A DNA stretch of 10,848 nt from Actinomycetota bacterium (GTDB lineage Bacteria > Actinomycetota > Actinomycetes > Actinomycetales > Microbacteriaceae), in the NCBI GenBank assembly GCA_009703635.1, contig WLFS01000008.1:1-10848 (forward strand), written 5' to 3'. The notes beneath the pieces are model-generated. The model had not been told where the DNA came from. It did no database searches and was given only the letters and a program-made list of their open reading frames with translations. Made by a program: the position numbers and the translations under genes. Numbering within the stretch: the stretch's first letter is position 1; each line of letters starts with the position of its first letter. Shown here piece after piece: positions 1 to 6,506 of the stretch.

Positions 1-827
1 ATCCACTGGGTCGACCAATTGGCGGAACTATCGAAACCATCACCGCCGTTTCACGTGCTGCGGTTTGGGAGCATTACCAAAACAACTACCGTCCTCAGGA
101 TTTGGTTGTGGCCGCTGCCGGAAGTGTTGACCACCAGGAACTAATCAAACTCGTTGAGCAAGGACTGTCTGTTGCTGGCTGGGACCTTGGTCTTCAAGCT
201 AAGCCGGTACCAAGAAGACTTTTGAATCCTGCAAAGATTTCTCGTGGCAGCAAGCTGAATGTTATTCACCGACCAATTTCTCAAGTGAACATCATGGTTG
301 GTTCCGAAGGTTTGTATGTCGATGACCCAAGACGTTATGCAATGGGTGTTCTAAACACTGTGCTTGGTGGCGGAATGAGCTCGAGACTGTTTCAAGAAAT
401 TCGAGAAAAGCGCGGACTTGCTTACTCGGTTTACTCCTTCAATCAGGGCTACTCTGACGCCGCAACATTTGGTCTTTACGCAGGATGTTCGCCAGCAAAA
501 GCTAAGGAAGTCACCGAGCTTATGATCGCAGAGCTCGACAAGGTAGCTCAGAACGGAATCACCTCCGAAGAGTTAGCCCTTGCCAGAGGAAACATTTCAG
601 GCTCACTCGCTTTGAAGTTCGAAACTAATCAGGCCAGAATGTCCCGGCTCGCAAGTGCGGAGATAGTGGCAGGGGAGTTTATGGACCTGGATGAAACTAT
701 CGAAAGATTCGAAGCCGTTGAACTTTCTCAGGTTCAGGCCCTAGCTCAGGACCTAATGAAGCTGCCACGATCAATTGTTGCGGTGGGCGATGTGACCGAA
801 ACCATGTTTGAAAGTTTCGTCCGCTAA
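1..827 (+). CDS. M16 family zinc peptidase, C-terminal part (5' truncated by window edge)
   Basis: The reading frame is open from base 3, before any start codon, so the gene begins upstream of the window; about 274 residues remain. The visible part is the C-terminal, catalytically silent half of an M16 (pitrilysin/insulinase-like) peptidase, similar to the mycobacterial PepR type. The family hallmark is the stretch at bases 366-440, with GGGMSSRLFQEIREKRG followed by LAYSVYSF. It holds the Arg/Tyr region that helps bind substrate peptide in the two-domain clamshell. The HxxEH zinc site belongs to the N-terminal half and cannot be checked here. In many actinobacteria this gene follows pnp (polynucleotide phosphorylase) and precedes dapB, which matches the right-hand neighbour. 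The TTG at 102 is internal and not a real start. It is probably a cytosolic processing peptidase; its substrate is unknown. Confidence 0.9.
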   Translation, partial: PLGRPIGGTIETITAVSRAAVWEHYQNNYRPQDLVVAAAGSVDHQELIKLVEQGLSVAGWDLGLQAKPVPRRLLNPAKISRGSKLNVIHRPISQVNIMVGSEGLYVDDPRRYAMGVLNTVLGGGMSSRLFQEIREKRGLAYSVYSFNQGYSDAATFGLYAGCSPAKAKEVTELMIAELDKVAQNGITSEELALARGNISGSLALKFETNQARMSRLASAEIVAGEFMDLDETIERFEAVELSQVQALAQDLMKLPRSIVAVGDVTETMFESFVR

Positions 828-838
828 GCGGTACTGGG

Positions 839-844
839 TAAGTT
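839..844 (+). promoter_or_regulatory. Putative -10 element of a leaderless dapB promoter
   Basis: TAAGTT fits the actinobacterial TANNNT -10 pattern. It ends exactly 6 bases before the dapB ATG at 851, so transcription would start at or next to the A of the start codon. No Shine-Dalgarno-like sequence is visible before this ATG. No convincing -35 was found at 16-18 bases. The call rests on spacing and on the same arrangement at thyX, dapA and ftsK. Confidence 0.45.
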
Positions 845-850
845 TGTAGC

Positions 851-1570
851 ATGGCAATCAAAATCTCGGTTATCGGCGCATCCGGTCGAATGGGTCAGCT
901 CGCACTTTCTTTGATCGAGCAAAACCCAGACCTAGAGCTTCACTCAGCCCTTAGCTCTCACAACTCTCCAGCTGAAGCTATCGGAGCTGACTTGCTGGTT
1001 GACTTGACCAAGCCCGATGCATCGGTTGCGATTGTGGATTTTGCAATCCAGAACAATATCAAGATTCTTGTGGGTACCAGCGGTTGGAGCAAGGACAAAC
1101 TAGATGCTCTCAGGGACAAAATGGTTGGCAAAAGCGCCACTGTGGTTGTAATCCCAAACTTCTCTATCGGCTCAGTTCTAGCGACCAAGTTTGCGGCAGA
1201 AGCTGCCAAGTACTTTGACGCAATTGAGATTATTGAAACCCACCACACCAAAAAACTCGACGCCCCATCTGGAACTGCGCTTTTTACCGCGCAAGAAATT
1301 TCAGCCGCTAGAAAAGGTCGCGATGCTAAGCCGGTGACCCAAGGCAACCCCGCCCCGGTTTTCAACGGAGTGCCAATCACAAGTTTGAGAATCGAAGATG
1401 CTCACGCAGAGCAAGAAGTTTTGATGGCCGGGCCTCACGAAACTCTGTACTTCAAGCACGTCGTTGATTCGCACGAGGTCTACTCCCAGGGCTTGCTGCT
1501 GGCTATGCGAAAAAGCCCAGGCCGCGCTGGTCTAACCGTAGGGTTATTAAACCTGCTCGAGGAAAAGTAG
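851..1570 (+). CDS. dapB: 4-hydroxy-tetrahydrodipicolinate reductase
   Basis: This cytosolic enzyme reduces the product of DapA with NAD(P)H to tetrahydrodipicolinate, in the diaminopimelate/lysine pathway that feeds peptidoglycan. At 239 residues it is close to usual length, slightly shorter than E. coli DapB. The N-terminal Rossmann fold carries GASGRMG at residues 9-15. VGTSGW lies at 74-79. The catalytic signature ETHHTKKLDAPSGTA spans about residues 129-143; His131 and Lys135 align with the catalytic His159 and Lys163 of the E. coli enzyme. The ATG at 851 lies just before the fold's first strand and is preceded by a leaderless-type -10. The pathway's preceding enzyme, dapA, is about 2.2 kb downstream rather than adjacent. 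The next gene starts at the base after the dapB stop, so the two are almost certainly cotranscribed. Confidence 0.97.
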   Translation: MAIKISVIGASGRMGQLALSLIEQNPDLELHSALSSHNSPAEAIGADLLVDLTKPDASVAIVDFAIQNNIKILVGTSGWSKDKLDALRDKMVGKSATVVVIPNFSIGSVLATKFAAEAAKYFDAIEIIETHHTKKLDAPSGTALFTAQEISAARKGRDAKPVTQGNPAPVFNGVPITSLRIEDAHAEQEVLMAGPHETLYFKHVVDSHEVYSQGLLLAMRKSPGRAGLTVGLLNLLEEK

Positions 1571-2023
1571 TTGACCTCAGCTAAATTCGGCGCACTGGTT
1601 ATGAGCGCTCTAGTGCTGATGTATTTGGTGCTAGTGGCCGATCGATCCTTTGCACTTGTTGGCTCTGGAGAGCCAATCGGTATTGCAATCGGCTCCTTGA
1701 TGCTGTTTTTACCAGCGGTGGCTTTTTGGGGAATTTTTATGGAGCTGCGTTTCGGGCTTCGGATCGAAAAGTTAGGCGAACAACTAAAAAAGGAAAATGC
1801 TTGGCCACAGTTTCCGTTTGAGCTTCGCCCGAGTGGCAGACCAACAAAAGAATCTGCTCAAGAAGTTTTTGAACAGTTTCGTGAAGGCGTAGAAGCTGAT
1901 CAGACCAATTGGAAAGCTTGGTTTGCTCTTGGTTTGGCATATGACGCTGCCGGGGATAGGGCAAGAGCTCGAAAGGCTATGCGCCAAGCAATTTCTTTAG
2001 CGAATAGTCCCAAGGCGCTTTAG
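1571..2023 (+). CDS. Small membrane protein with C-terminal TPR-like repeat
   Basis: I do not recognise a named function. The 150-residue product has two hydrophobic segments, about residues 6-23 and 36-56, separated by a short loop. A soluble tail follows. Residues about 98-143 look like one tetratricopeptide (TPR) helix pair, with the typical spacing in WKAWFALGLAYDAAGD and ARKAMRQAISL. This suggests a membrane-anchored protein-interaction module, probably facing the cytoplasm. The TTG start at 1571 abuts the dapB TAG with no gap, which suggests translational coupling. An in-frame ATG at codon 11 is possible but would cut into the first membrane segment. TPR-type proteins are common just after dapB in related actinobacteria, so the pairing looks conserved, though the role is unknown. 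Its last 27 bases overlap the 3' end of the convergent DUF4395 gene. Confidence 0.8.
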   Translation: MTSAKFGALVMSALVLMYLVLVADRSFALVGSGEPIGIAIGSLMLFLPAVAFWGIFMELRFGLRIEKLGEQLKKENAWPQFPFELRPSGRPTKESAQEVFEQFREGVEADQTNWKAWFALGLAYDAAGDRARARKAMRQAISLANSPKAL

Positions 2024-2443
2024 CCCTAAGTACATCTGACAGCCGATGCAGTAAGCAAAGACTGCGTTCACGAAAGCTGCCATAAATGCCGCCGCTGCTG
2101 CGATTGGTAAGGCGTAAGGAATACCCAAAAGGCCAAGGGTCAAGCCAAGTCCGGTAATCACTAATCCAATGACCTGCGCAAAGTGAACTGGGGTGGCTGG
2201 CTCCAGATATGCCGGAGCCTTTAAGAACTTTCTCAAGGTGTATTTGTACAGGTAACTGTATGGGTGTCGAGCGGGACCAAGGATGGAACCGAATGTGAAC
2301 ATAACCACAGCGAAACCCATCACGCCTAGCGCAATGGCTTCAGAGGCTGGGTCTAGCGAAAGATAAATCACGATCAGCATCAGTATCGAAGAAATGCCCG
2401 CACCGAACCTTGGGCCCCGTGGATCCAATTGTTCTAATTTCAT
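1997..2443 (-). CDS. DUF4395 integral membrane protein with a CxxC motif
   Basis: This 148-residue protein matches the DUF4395 pattern: it begins with LDPRGPRFGA and has four hydrophobic segments (about residues 15-31, 36-56, 88-107 and 110-131). A basic loop containing GPARHPYSYLYKYTLRKF links segments 2 and 3. Near the C-terminus is YCIGCQMY, a CxxC pair at Cys132 and Cys135 at the end of the last segment. The basic N-terminus, middle loop and C-terminus suggest N-in/C-in topology, placing the cysteines near the cytoplasmic face; this is inferred by the positive-inside rule. The ATG overlaps the TGA of the upstream thioredoxin-like gene as ATGA (2440-2443), so the two are translationally coupled. 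Genes of this family are often found beside thioredoxin-like genes in actinobacteria. A shared thiol-disulfide role is likely, but no reaction is established. The stop is a TAA at 1997-1999. Confidence 0.87.
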   Translation of the reverse strand: MKLEQLDPRGPRFGAGISSILMLIVIYLSLDPASEAIALGVMGFAVVMFTFGSILGPARHPYSYLYKYTLRKFLKAPAYLEPATPVHFAQVIGLVITGLGLTLGLLGIPYALPIAAAAAFMAAFVNAVFAYCIGCQMYLGLKRLGTIR

Positions 2444-2880
2444 TTTTCCCCTAATTTGTTTAGCTCTGCCTCAATTACGTTCTGTCTTGGTGCTCCACCG
2501 ATGCGGGCTCTTACCATGCCATGTTTGTCCAAAATCAGAGTGGTAGGTGTCTGCATGATAGAAAAGTGAGCTGCCAAGTCCATTCGGTGTGTGATGTCTA
2601 CCTCGATGTGCTTTAGACCTGGAATTTTGCTCTCCAATTCCTTGTAGAGCCTTGAAGTGGCAACGCAAATACTGCAAACCTCAGTTGAAAACTGGAGCAA
2701 GGTTGCGGTTGTGCCGAAAGAGGTAACTGTCTCACCTCGGGTCTCTGCCTGCAGTTTGATTAGGTCAACTAACTTGCCGGATTTGACCAGCTTGGCCCTG
2801 CCGGTGCTTAACTTCCACAAGGATCCGGCAAATAAAGCGGCTATAACTAAAAGCCCAATTATCGCGAGCCTGCTGTCCAA
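2440..2880 (-). CDS. Membrane-anchored thioredoxin-like protein (CSIC active site)
   Basis: This is a thioredoxin-fold protein with one N-terminal membrane anchor. From the chosen TTG start at 2880 it has 146 residues. The anchor is about residues 5-22, followed by a basic linker with KLSTGRAKLVKSGK. The thioredoxin domain runs from about residue 56 to the end. Its redox site is STEVCSIC with Cys69 and Cys72, and the cis-proline loop is QTPTTLILD with Pro112. CSIC is not the CGPC of classical thioredoxin, so its redox potential is probably different. I chose 2880 because AAAGGA lies 6 bases before it (plus-strand 2887-2892) and the product starts cleanly ahead of the anchor. A longer form from a TTG at 2952 would add 24 residues and run through an inverted repeat. 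Charge balance suggests the redox domain may be cytoplasmic, unlike TlpA/ResA proteins. It is coupled to the downstream DUF4395 gene. Confidence 0.85.
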   Translation of the reverse strand: MDSRLAIIGLLVIAALFAGSLWKLSTGRAKLVKSGKLVDLIKLQAETRGETVTSFGTTATLLQFSTEVCSICVATSRLYKELESKIPGLKHIEVDITHRMDLAAHFSIMQTPTTLILDKHGMVRARIGGAPRQNVIEAELNKLGEK

Positions 2881-2919
2881 GGGGTGTCCTTTGCTTACTT
2901 TCGAGGTTAGTACCAAAAT

Positions 2920-2940
2920 ACTCAACCCAGTTAGTTGAGT
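2920..2940. repeat. 7-base inverted repeat, possible operator in divergent promoter region
   Basis: Perfect arms ACTCAAC (2920-2926) and GTTGAGT (2934-2940) surround a 7-base spacer. The site lies between the divergently transcribed thioredoxin-like gene and thyX. On the minus strand it touches the first base of a possible -10, TATTTT (2920 to 2915). A repressor bound here could block the thioredoxin/DUF4395 promoter. There is no T-run, so it does not look like a terminator. Confidence 0.4.
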
Positions 2941-3010
2941 GTTTATGCCCAAATCCTCAATGTTGCTTAGGCACGGCGTGGGCTTGTCTCTGGGGTTTCG
3001 AGCCAGTAGC

Positions 3011-3016
3011 TAAGCT
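3011..3016 (+). promoter_or_regulatory. Putative -10 element of a leaderless thyX promoter
   Basis: TAAGCT fits TANNNT and ends 7 bases before the thyX ATG at 3024. There is no Shine-Dalgarno-like sequence in the short gap. A TTGTCT at 2984-2989 is 21 bases upstream, too far for a standard -35; it is 17 bases from an alternative, weaker hexamer TAGCTA (3007-3012). Support is spacing only. Confidence 0.4.
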
Positions 3017-3023
3017 AGTGGGA

Positions 3024-3755
3024 ATGTCTGACGTAATTTTTAGATCCGATGTGACGGTCGAACTGGTTCGAGCAAACGCAAGCGACCAGGACGTACTTTT
3101 TGCCGCCCGAGTGTCTACTCAGGGTGAGCAGTCGCTCGAGGCTGCAACTGCAAACAAGGATGCCGAGACCGACAAGCGCGATCGAGGTCTAATCAACTAC
3201 CTGATGCGCGATCGTCACGGATCACCGTTTGAGCACAACTCAATGACTTTTTACGTTCAGGCACCAATATTTGTATTCAGAGAGTTTATGCGTCACCGCA
3301 TTGCTAGCTACAACGAAGAATCCGGCCGCTACAAAGAGCTATCACCTGTTTTCTACGTTCCAGGTCCAGATCGCAACTTGGTTCAGACCGGTAAGACCGG
3401 ACACTACGAATTTCTTCCAGGATCTGCCGAGCAGATCGCATTGGTTGAGCAGGAGGCGAGAACTGCTTCTATAACTGCATACGAGTCATACAAAAGAATG
3501 CTGGAAGCTGGAGTAGCTAGAGAAGTAGCAAGAATCGTGCTGCCGCTGAATATTTACTCGAGCATGTATGTCACCATGAACGCCCGTGCCCTCATGAACT
3601 TCCTAAGTCTTCGCACCAAGCGTGAAGGCACTCACTTCCCGTCGTTCCCTCAGCGCGAGATCGAGATGTGCGCTGAGAAGATGGAGGATGAGTTCGCAAA
3701 ACTCATGCCTTACACCTACGAAACCTTCAACCAAAACGGGCGAGTAGCACCATAA
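3024..3755 (+). CDS. thyX: Flavin-dependent thymidylate synthase
   Basis: ThyX methylates dUMP to dTMP using methylenetetrahydrofolate, FAD and NADPH, and works as a cytosolic homotetramer. The product has 243 residues from the ATG at 3024. The diagnostic ThyX motif RHRxxSxNExSxRY is complete at residues 90-103 as RHRIASYNEESGRY. Further family features are HGSPFEHNSMTFYV just before it and the C-terminal ALMNFLSLR region with its arginines. A GTG at 3018 is in frame, but the ATG two codons later fits better the leaderless-type -10 and the usual ThyX N-terminus. thyX-dapA-rnj is a recurrent actinobacterial order. Whether the organism also has thyA cannot be told here. It is divergent from the thioredoxin/DUF4395 pair, and a 25-base gap separates it from dapA. 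Confidence 0.97.
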   Translation: MSDVIFRSDVTVELVRANASDQDVLFAARVSTQGEQSLEAATANKDAETDKRDRGLINYLMRDRHGSPFEHNSMTFYVQAPIFVFREFMRHRIASYNEESGRYKELSPVFYVPGPDRNLVQTGKTGHYEFLPGSAEQIALVEQEARTASITAYESYKRMLEAGVAREVARIVLPLNIYSSMYVTMNARALMNFLSLRTKREGTHFPSFPQREIEMCAEKMEDEFAKLMPYTYETFNQNGRVAP

Positions 3756-3768
3756 CTTGCCCTTGGGC

Positions 3769-3774
3769 TAGGGT
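3769..3774 (+). promoter_or_regulatory. Putative -10 element of a leaderless dapA promoter
   Basis: TAGGGT, a common actinobacterial -10 form, ends exactly 6 bases before the dapA ATG at 3781, predicting an mRNA that starts at the start codon. No -35 match is seen at 17 bases. It is directly preceded by the short palindrome GCCCTTGGGC (3759-3768). dapA could be transcribed both from here and by read-through from thyX. Confidence 0.5.
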
Positions 3775-3780
3775 TTAGGC

Positions 3781-4761
3781 ATGGCAAACACTAACAAGGA
3801 CATCTTCGGCCAGGTCTTGGTCGCCCTTGTCACGCCTATGACACCAGAAGGTGAAGTCGACTGGACTTCGACAGAAAAGCATATCGATTATGTAATCTCC
3901 AACGGTGCCGACGGTGTTGTCGTCACTGGTACAACCGGTGAAACTTCAACGCTTACTGACGCGGAGAAAATCAAACTCGTTGAAGTTGGAAAATCCGTTG
4001 CTTCTGGCAGAGCCAAAATAATCACCGGTGGCGGATCCAACGAAACCGCTCATGCGATGCAGCTATACAAGCAGAGTGAAAAAGCTGGCGCCGATGGCGT
4101 GATGATTGTGACCCCTTATTACAACAAGCCAACTCAGGCTGGAATCTTGACTCACTTCAGACTGATTGCTGATGCAACTGATCTGCCGGTAATTTTGTAT
4201 GACATCCCAGGCCGCACTGGAGTCGCAATTTCCCAGCAGACTTTCCACAGAGCTGCCAAGCACCCCAACATCGTTGCAGTCAAAGACGCAGTTGGCGATC
4301 TAGCTCAGGCTTCTAGACTAATGAATGAAACTGACCTGATGTATTTCTCCGGCGATGACTCAAACGTGTTGCCTCACATCGCAATTGGAGCAACTGGACT
4401 TATAGGAGTGACTGCAAACGTCGCTCCTGCTGCCTACCGCGAATTAGTCGATGCCACCAACCGTAATGATTTTCACCACGCTCTTAAGGTTCACAACGCA
4501 CTAGAGCCTTTGCAGCGCGCCATCATGACAAATGTTCCAGGAACAGTTGCTGCTAAGTACGTACTTCATGGATTAGGTCAAATTGGCTCCCCTCGAGTTC
4601 GACTTCCTTTGGTAGGTCCAGAAGACGATGAGGCCGCAAGAATTGAAGATGGAATTGAAAAGGTCGGAACAGTTCCGGGCTTGTCGTTTGCAAACTTTAG
4701 ACCAGATAGAAATGCTGCCGCTGGCGGTGCGCTGCCGAAGGTGGCTGGCACAACTAGGTAG
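3781..4761 (+). CDS. dapA: 4-hydroxy-tetrahydrodipicolinate synthase
   Basis: DapA condenses pyruvate with aspartate semialdehyde, the first committed step toward diaminopimelate and lysine. It is a (beta/alpha)8-barrel class I aldolase of the cytosol. GTTGET at residues 50-55 is the pyruvate-carboxylate binding loop. YYNKP starts at Tyr113. Tyr140, in LYDIPGRTG, and the Schiff-base Lys168, in VAVKDA, complete the active site. At 326 residues it is longer than the roughly 290-300 typical of the family. The excess is mainly a C-terminal tail after about residue 300, ending in AAAGGALPKVAGTTR, which is probably flexible. The ATG at 3781 agrees with the usual N-terminus, and no Shine-Dalgarno is visible. 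rnj follows after 18 bases, so dapA and rnj are probably one transcript. Confidence 0.97.
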   Translation: MANTNKDIFGQVLVALVTPMTPEGEVDWTSTEKHIDYVISNGADGVVVTGTTGETSTLTDAEKIKLVEVGKSVASGRAKIITGGGSNETAHAMQLYKQSEKAGADGVMIVTPYYNKPTQAGILTHFRLIADATDLPVILYDIPGRTGVAISQQTFHRAAKHPNIVAVKDAVGDLAQASRLMNETDLMYFSGDDSNVLPHIAIGATGLIGVTANVAPAAYRELVDATNRNDFHHALKVHNALEPLQRAIMTNVPGTVAAKYVLHGLGQIGSPRVRLPLVGPEDDEAARIEDGIEKVGTVPGLSFANFRPDRNAAAGGALPKVAGTTR

Positions 4762-4779
4762 CGTCAAAGAAAGAAGACT

Positions 4780-6456
4780 GTGGTCCTAACCCTGCCTCAT
4801 CCGGCTCCACTCAAAAAAGACGTTATGCGAATCATTCCACTCGGTGGAATTGGTGAAATCGGTCGAAACATGACCGTTTTTGAAATCAACGGCAAGATTC
4901 TCATTGTTGACTGCGGTGTCCTCTTCCCAGAAGAACATCAGCCAGGCGTCGATGTGATTCTGCCTGATTTTGGCTACTTGAAAAATCGCCTAAGCGACAT
5001 CATTGGAATATTTCTTACACACGGTCACGAAGACCACATCGGGGGAGTGCCATACCTTCTTCGCATGAGAGCAGACATCCCAATCATCGGCTCATCTTTG
5101 ACTCTTGCTTTCATCGAGGCCAAGCTCAAAGAGCATCGACTGCCTGCCTACACTCACACCGTTCGTGAGGGCGATGTTGAGGTCATGGGCGATTTCGAAC
5201 TTGAGTTCATCGCCGTGAATCACTCGATTCCAGATGCCCTTGCCGTGCTGATCAAATCCAAGGCCGGAACCATCCTGCACACAGGCGATTTCAAGATGGA
5301 CCAAATTCCACTCGATGGCCGTATCACCGATCTTCGAGCCTTTGCCAGAATCGGTGAAGCCGGCCTTGATCTGTTTTTGTGCGACTCGACAAATGCCGAC
5401 GTGCCAGGATTTACTCCGCTAGAAAAGGACATCGGCCCAGTACTGGAAGATGTAATCGGCCGCGCCACCAAGCGCGTGATTGTGGCTTCCTTCGCCTCTC
5501 ACGTCCATAGAGTTCAGCAAGTAATTGATGCCGCCGTTAGCAACAACCGCAAAGTGGTGCTGGTTGGTCGATCTATGGTTCGCAATATGCAAATCGCTGC
5601 TGAGCTGGGCTTTTTGAAAGTCCCTGATGATTCCATCGTTGATTTGAAAGATGCAAACAAATACGAGCATTCTCAGCTGGTGTTTATGTCCACCGGTAGC
5701 CAGGGAGAACCAATGGCGGGGCTATCGCGGATGGCCAAATTGGAGCATGAAATTGAAATCGCCGAGGGCGACACCGTGATTTTGGCAAGCTCTCTTATTC
5801 CTGGAAACGAAAACGCCGTCTACCGAGTTATTGACGGACTTACCAAGCTCGGAGCAAACGTAATCCACAAGGGAAATGCCAAGGTCCACGTCTCGGGTCA
5901 TGCCGCAGCCGGGGAGCTGATGTACGTATACAACATCTTGAAACCTAAGAACGTTTTGCCGGTACACGGTGAGTACCGTCACTTAGTTGCCAATGCCCGG
6001 GTTGCCGAGCAAACGGGAATCAAAAGGGACAACATCATTCTGGCTGAGGATGGTTTCGTAATTGATCTGAGCGATGGTGTGGCCAAGGTAGTTGGCGAAG
6101 TGGAGTGCGGATTGCTCTACGTTGATGGCAAGACCGTTGGAACAATCACCGAAGAAGATTTGAAAGATCGCCGAGTGTTGAGCGAAGAAGGATTCATTTC
6201 TGTTTTCGTTGTGGTGGATCCAAATTCTGGATTGATTACTGCCGGTCCTGAGATTAGGGCCCGGGCATTTGCCGAGGAAGATCACGTCTTCGACGATGTC
6301 AAACCTCAGATTGAAAAGGCCTTGCTCCAGGCAGCTCGAGAAGGAATTCGGGATACTCATTCACTTCAGCAAGTTATTCGCCGAAGTGTTGGTGGCTGGG
6401 TCTCAAAGGCTCATCGCCGTAAGCCCATGATCATTCCGGTGGTCATTCACGGCTAG
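4780..6456 (+). CDS. rnj: Ribonuclease J
   Basis: RNase J is a metallo-beta-lactamase/beta-CASP nuclease with 5'-3' exonuclease and endonuclease activity in mRNA decay and rRNA maturation. The 558 residues are full length. [12 protein letters not shown] (20-31) opens the fold. The zinc motif HGHEDH is at 81-86, followed by NHSIPD (147-152) and HTGDFK (167-172). The beta-CASP part includes SFASHVHR (237-244), STGSQGEP (304-311), HVSGHAA (370-376) and PVHGEYRH (394-401). The last ~100 residues form the C-terminal domain. The GTG start at 4780 includes the [14 protein letters not shown] leader seen in actinobacterial homologues; an ATG at 4825 is a less likely alternative that would begin right at the first strand. 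Only a weak purine run (about 4766-4777) precedes the GTG. Neighbours dapA and ftsK are its usual partners in actinobacteria. Confidence 0.96.
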   Translation: MVLTLPHPAPLKKDVMRIIPLGGIGEIGRNMTVFEINGKILIVDCGVLFPEEHQPGVDVILPDFGYLKNRLSDIIGIFLTHGHEDHIGGVPYLLRMRADIPIIGSSLTLAFIEAKLKEHRLPAYTHTVREGDVEVMGDFELEFIAVNHSIPDALAVLIKSKAGTILHTGDFKMDQIPLDGRITDLRAFARIGEAGLDLFLCDSTNADVPGFTPLEKDIGPVLEDVIGRATKRVIVASFASHVHRVQQVIDAAVSNNRKVVLVGRSMVRNMQIAAELGFLKVPDDSIVDLKDANKYEHSQLVFMSTGSQGEPMAGLSRMAKLEHEIEIAEGDTVILASSLIPGNENAVYRVIDGLTKLGANVIHKGNAKVHVSGHAAAGELMYVYNILKPKNVLPVHGEYRHLVANARVAEQTGIKRDNIILAEDGFVIDLSDGVAKVVGEVECGLLYVDGKTVGTITEEDLKDRRVLSEEGFISVFVVVDPNSGLITAGPEIRARAFAEEDHVFDDVKPQIEKALLQAAREGIRDTHSLQQVIRRSVGGWVSKAHRRKPMIIPVVIHG

Positions 6457-6493
6457 CCGCCCTAGGTTCCGCGGGTTTTGGGCCGCCCGCTAG

Positions 6494-6499
6494 TAGTTT
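6494..6499 (+). promoter_or_regulatory. Putative -10 element of a leaderless ftsK promoter
   Basis: TAGTTT fits TANNNT and ends 7 bases before the ftsK ATG at 6507. GGAG at 6501-6504 is only 2 bases from the ATG, too close to act as a Shine-Dalgarno site. No -35 is evident. An overlapping TAGTAG (6491-6496) does not end in T. Support is spacing and similarity to the other three genes. Confidence 0.4.
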
Positions 6500-6506
6500 T
6501 GGAGCC

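Noticed and set aside
958..1380. 140-codon open frame on the minus strand opposite dapB
   Set aside because: It is entirely inside dapB, including its catalytic motif, with no ribosome site or domain seen.
3759..3768. GCCCTTGGGC palindrome between thyX and dapA
   Set aside because: Arms of 4 bases with a 2-base centre cannot form a stable hairpin; it is short enough to be chance.
5195..5210. LexA-box-like TCGAACTTGAGTTCAT inside rnj
   Set aside because: It has the correct 4-base spacer but lies mid-gene, encodes a normal stretch of RNase J, has two mismatches in the right half and no promoter beside it. Likely chance.
6471..6490. GCGGG/CCCGC inverted repeat between rnj and ftsK as a terminator
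   Set aside because: The stem is only 5 bases with a 10-base loop, and only a short, interrupted T-stretch follows. It overlaps the likely ftsK promoter, so I do not call a terminator.
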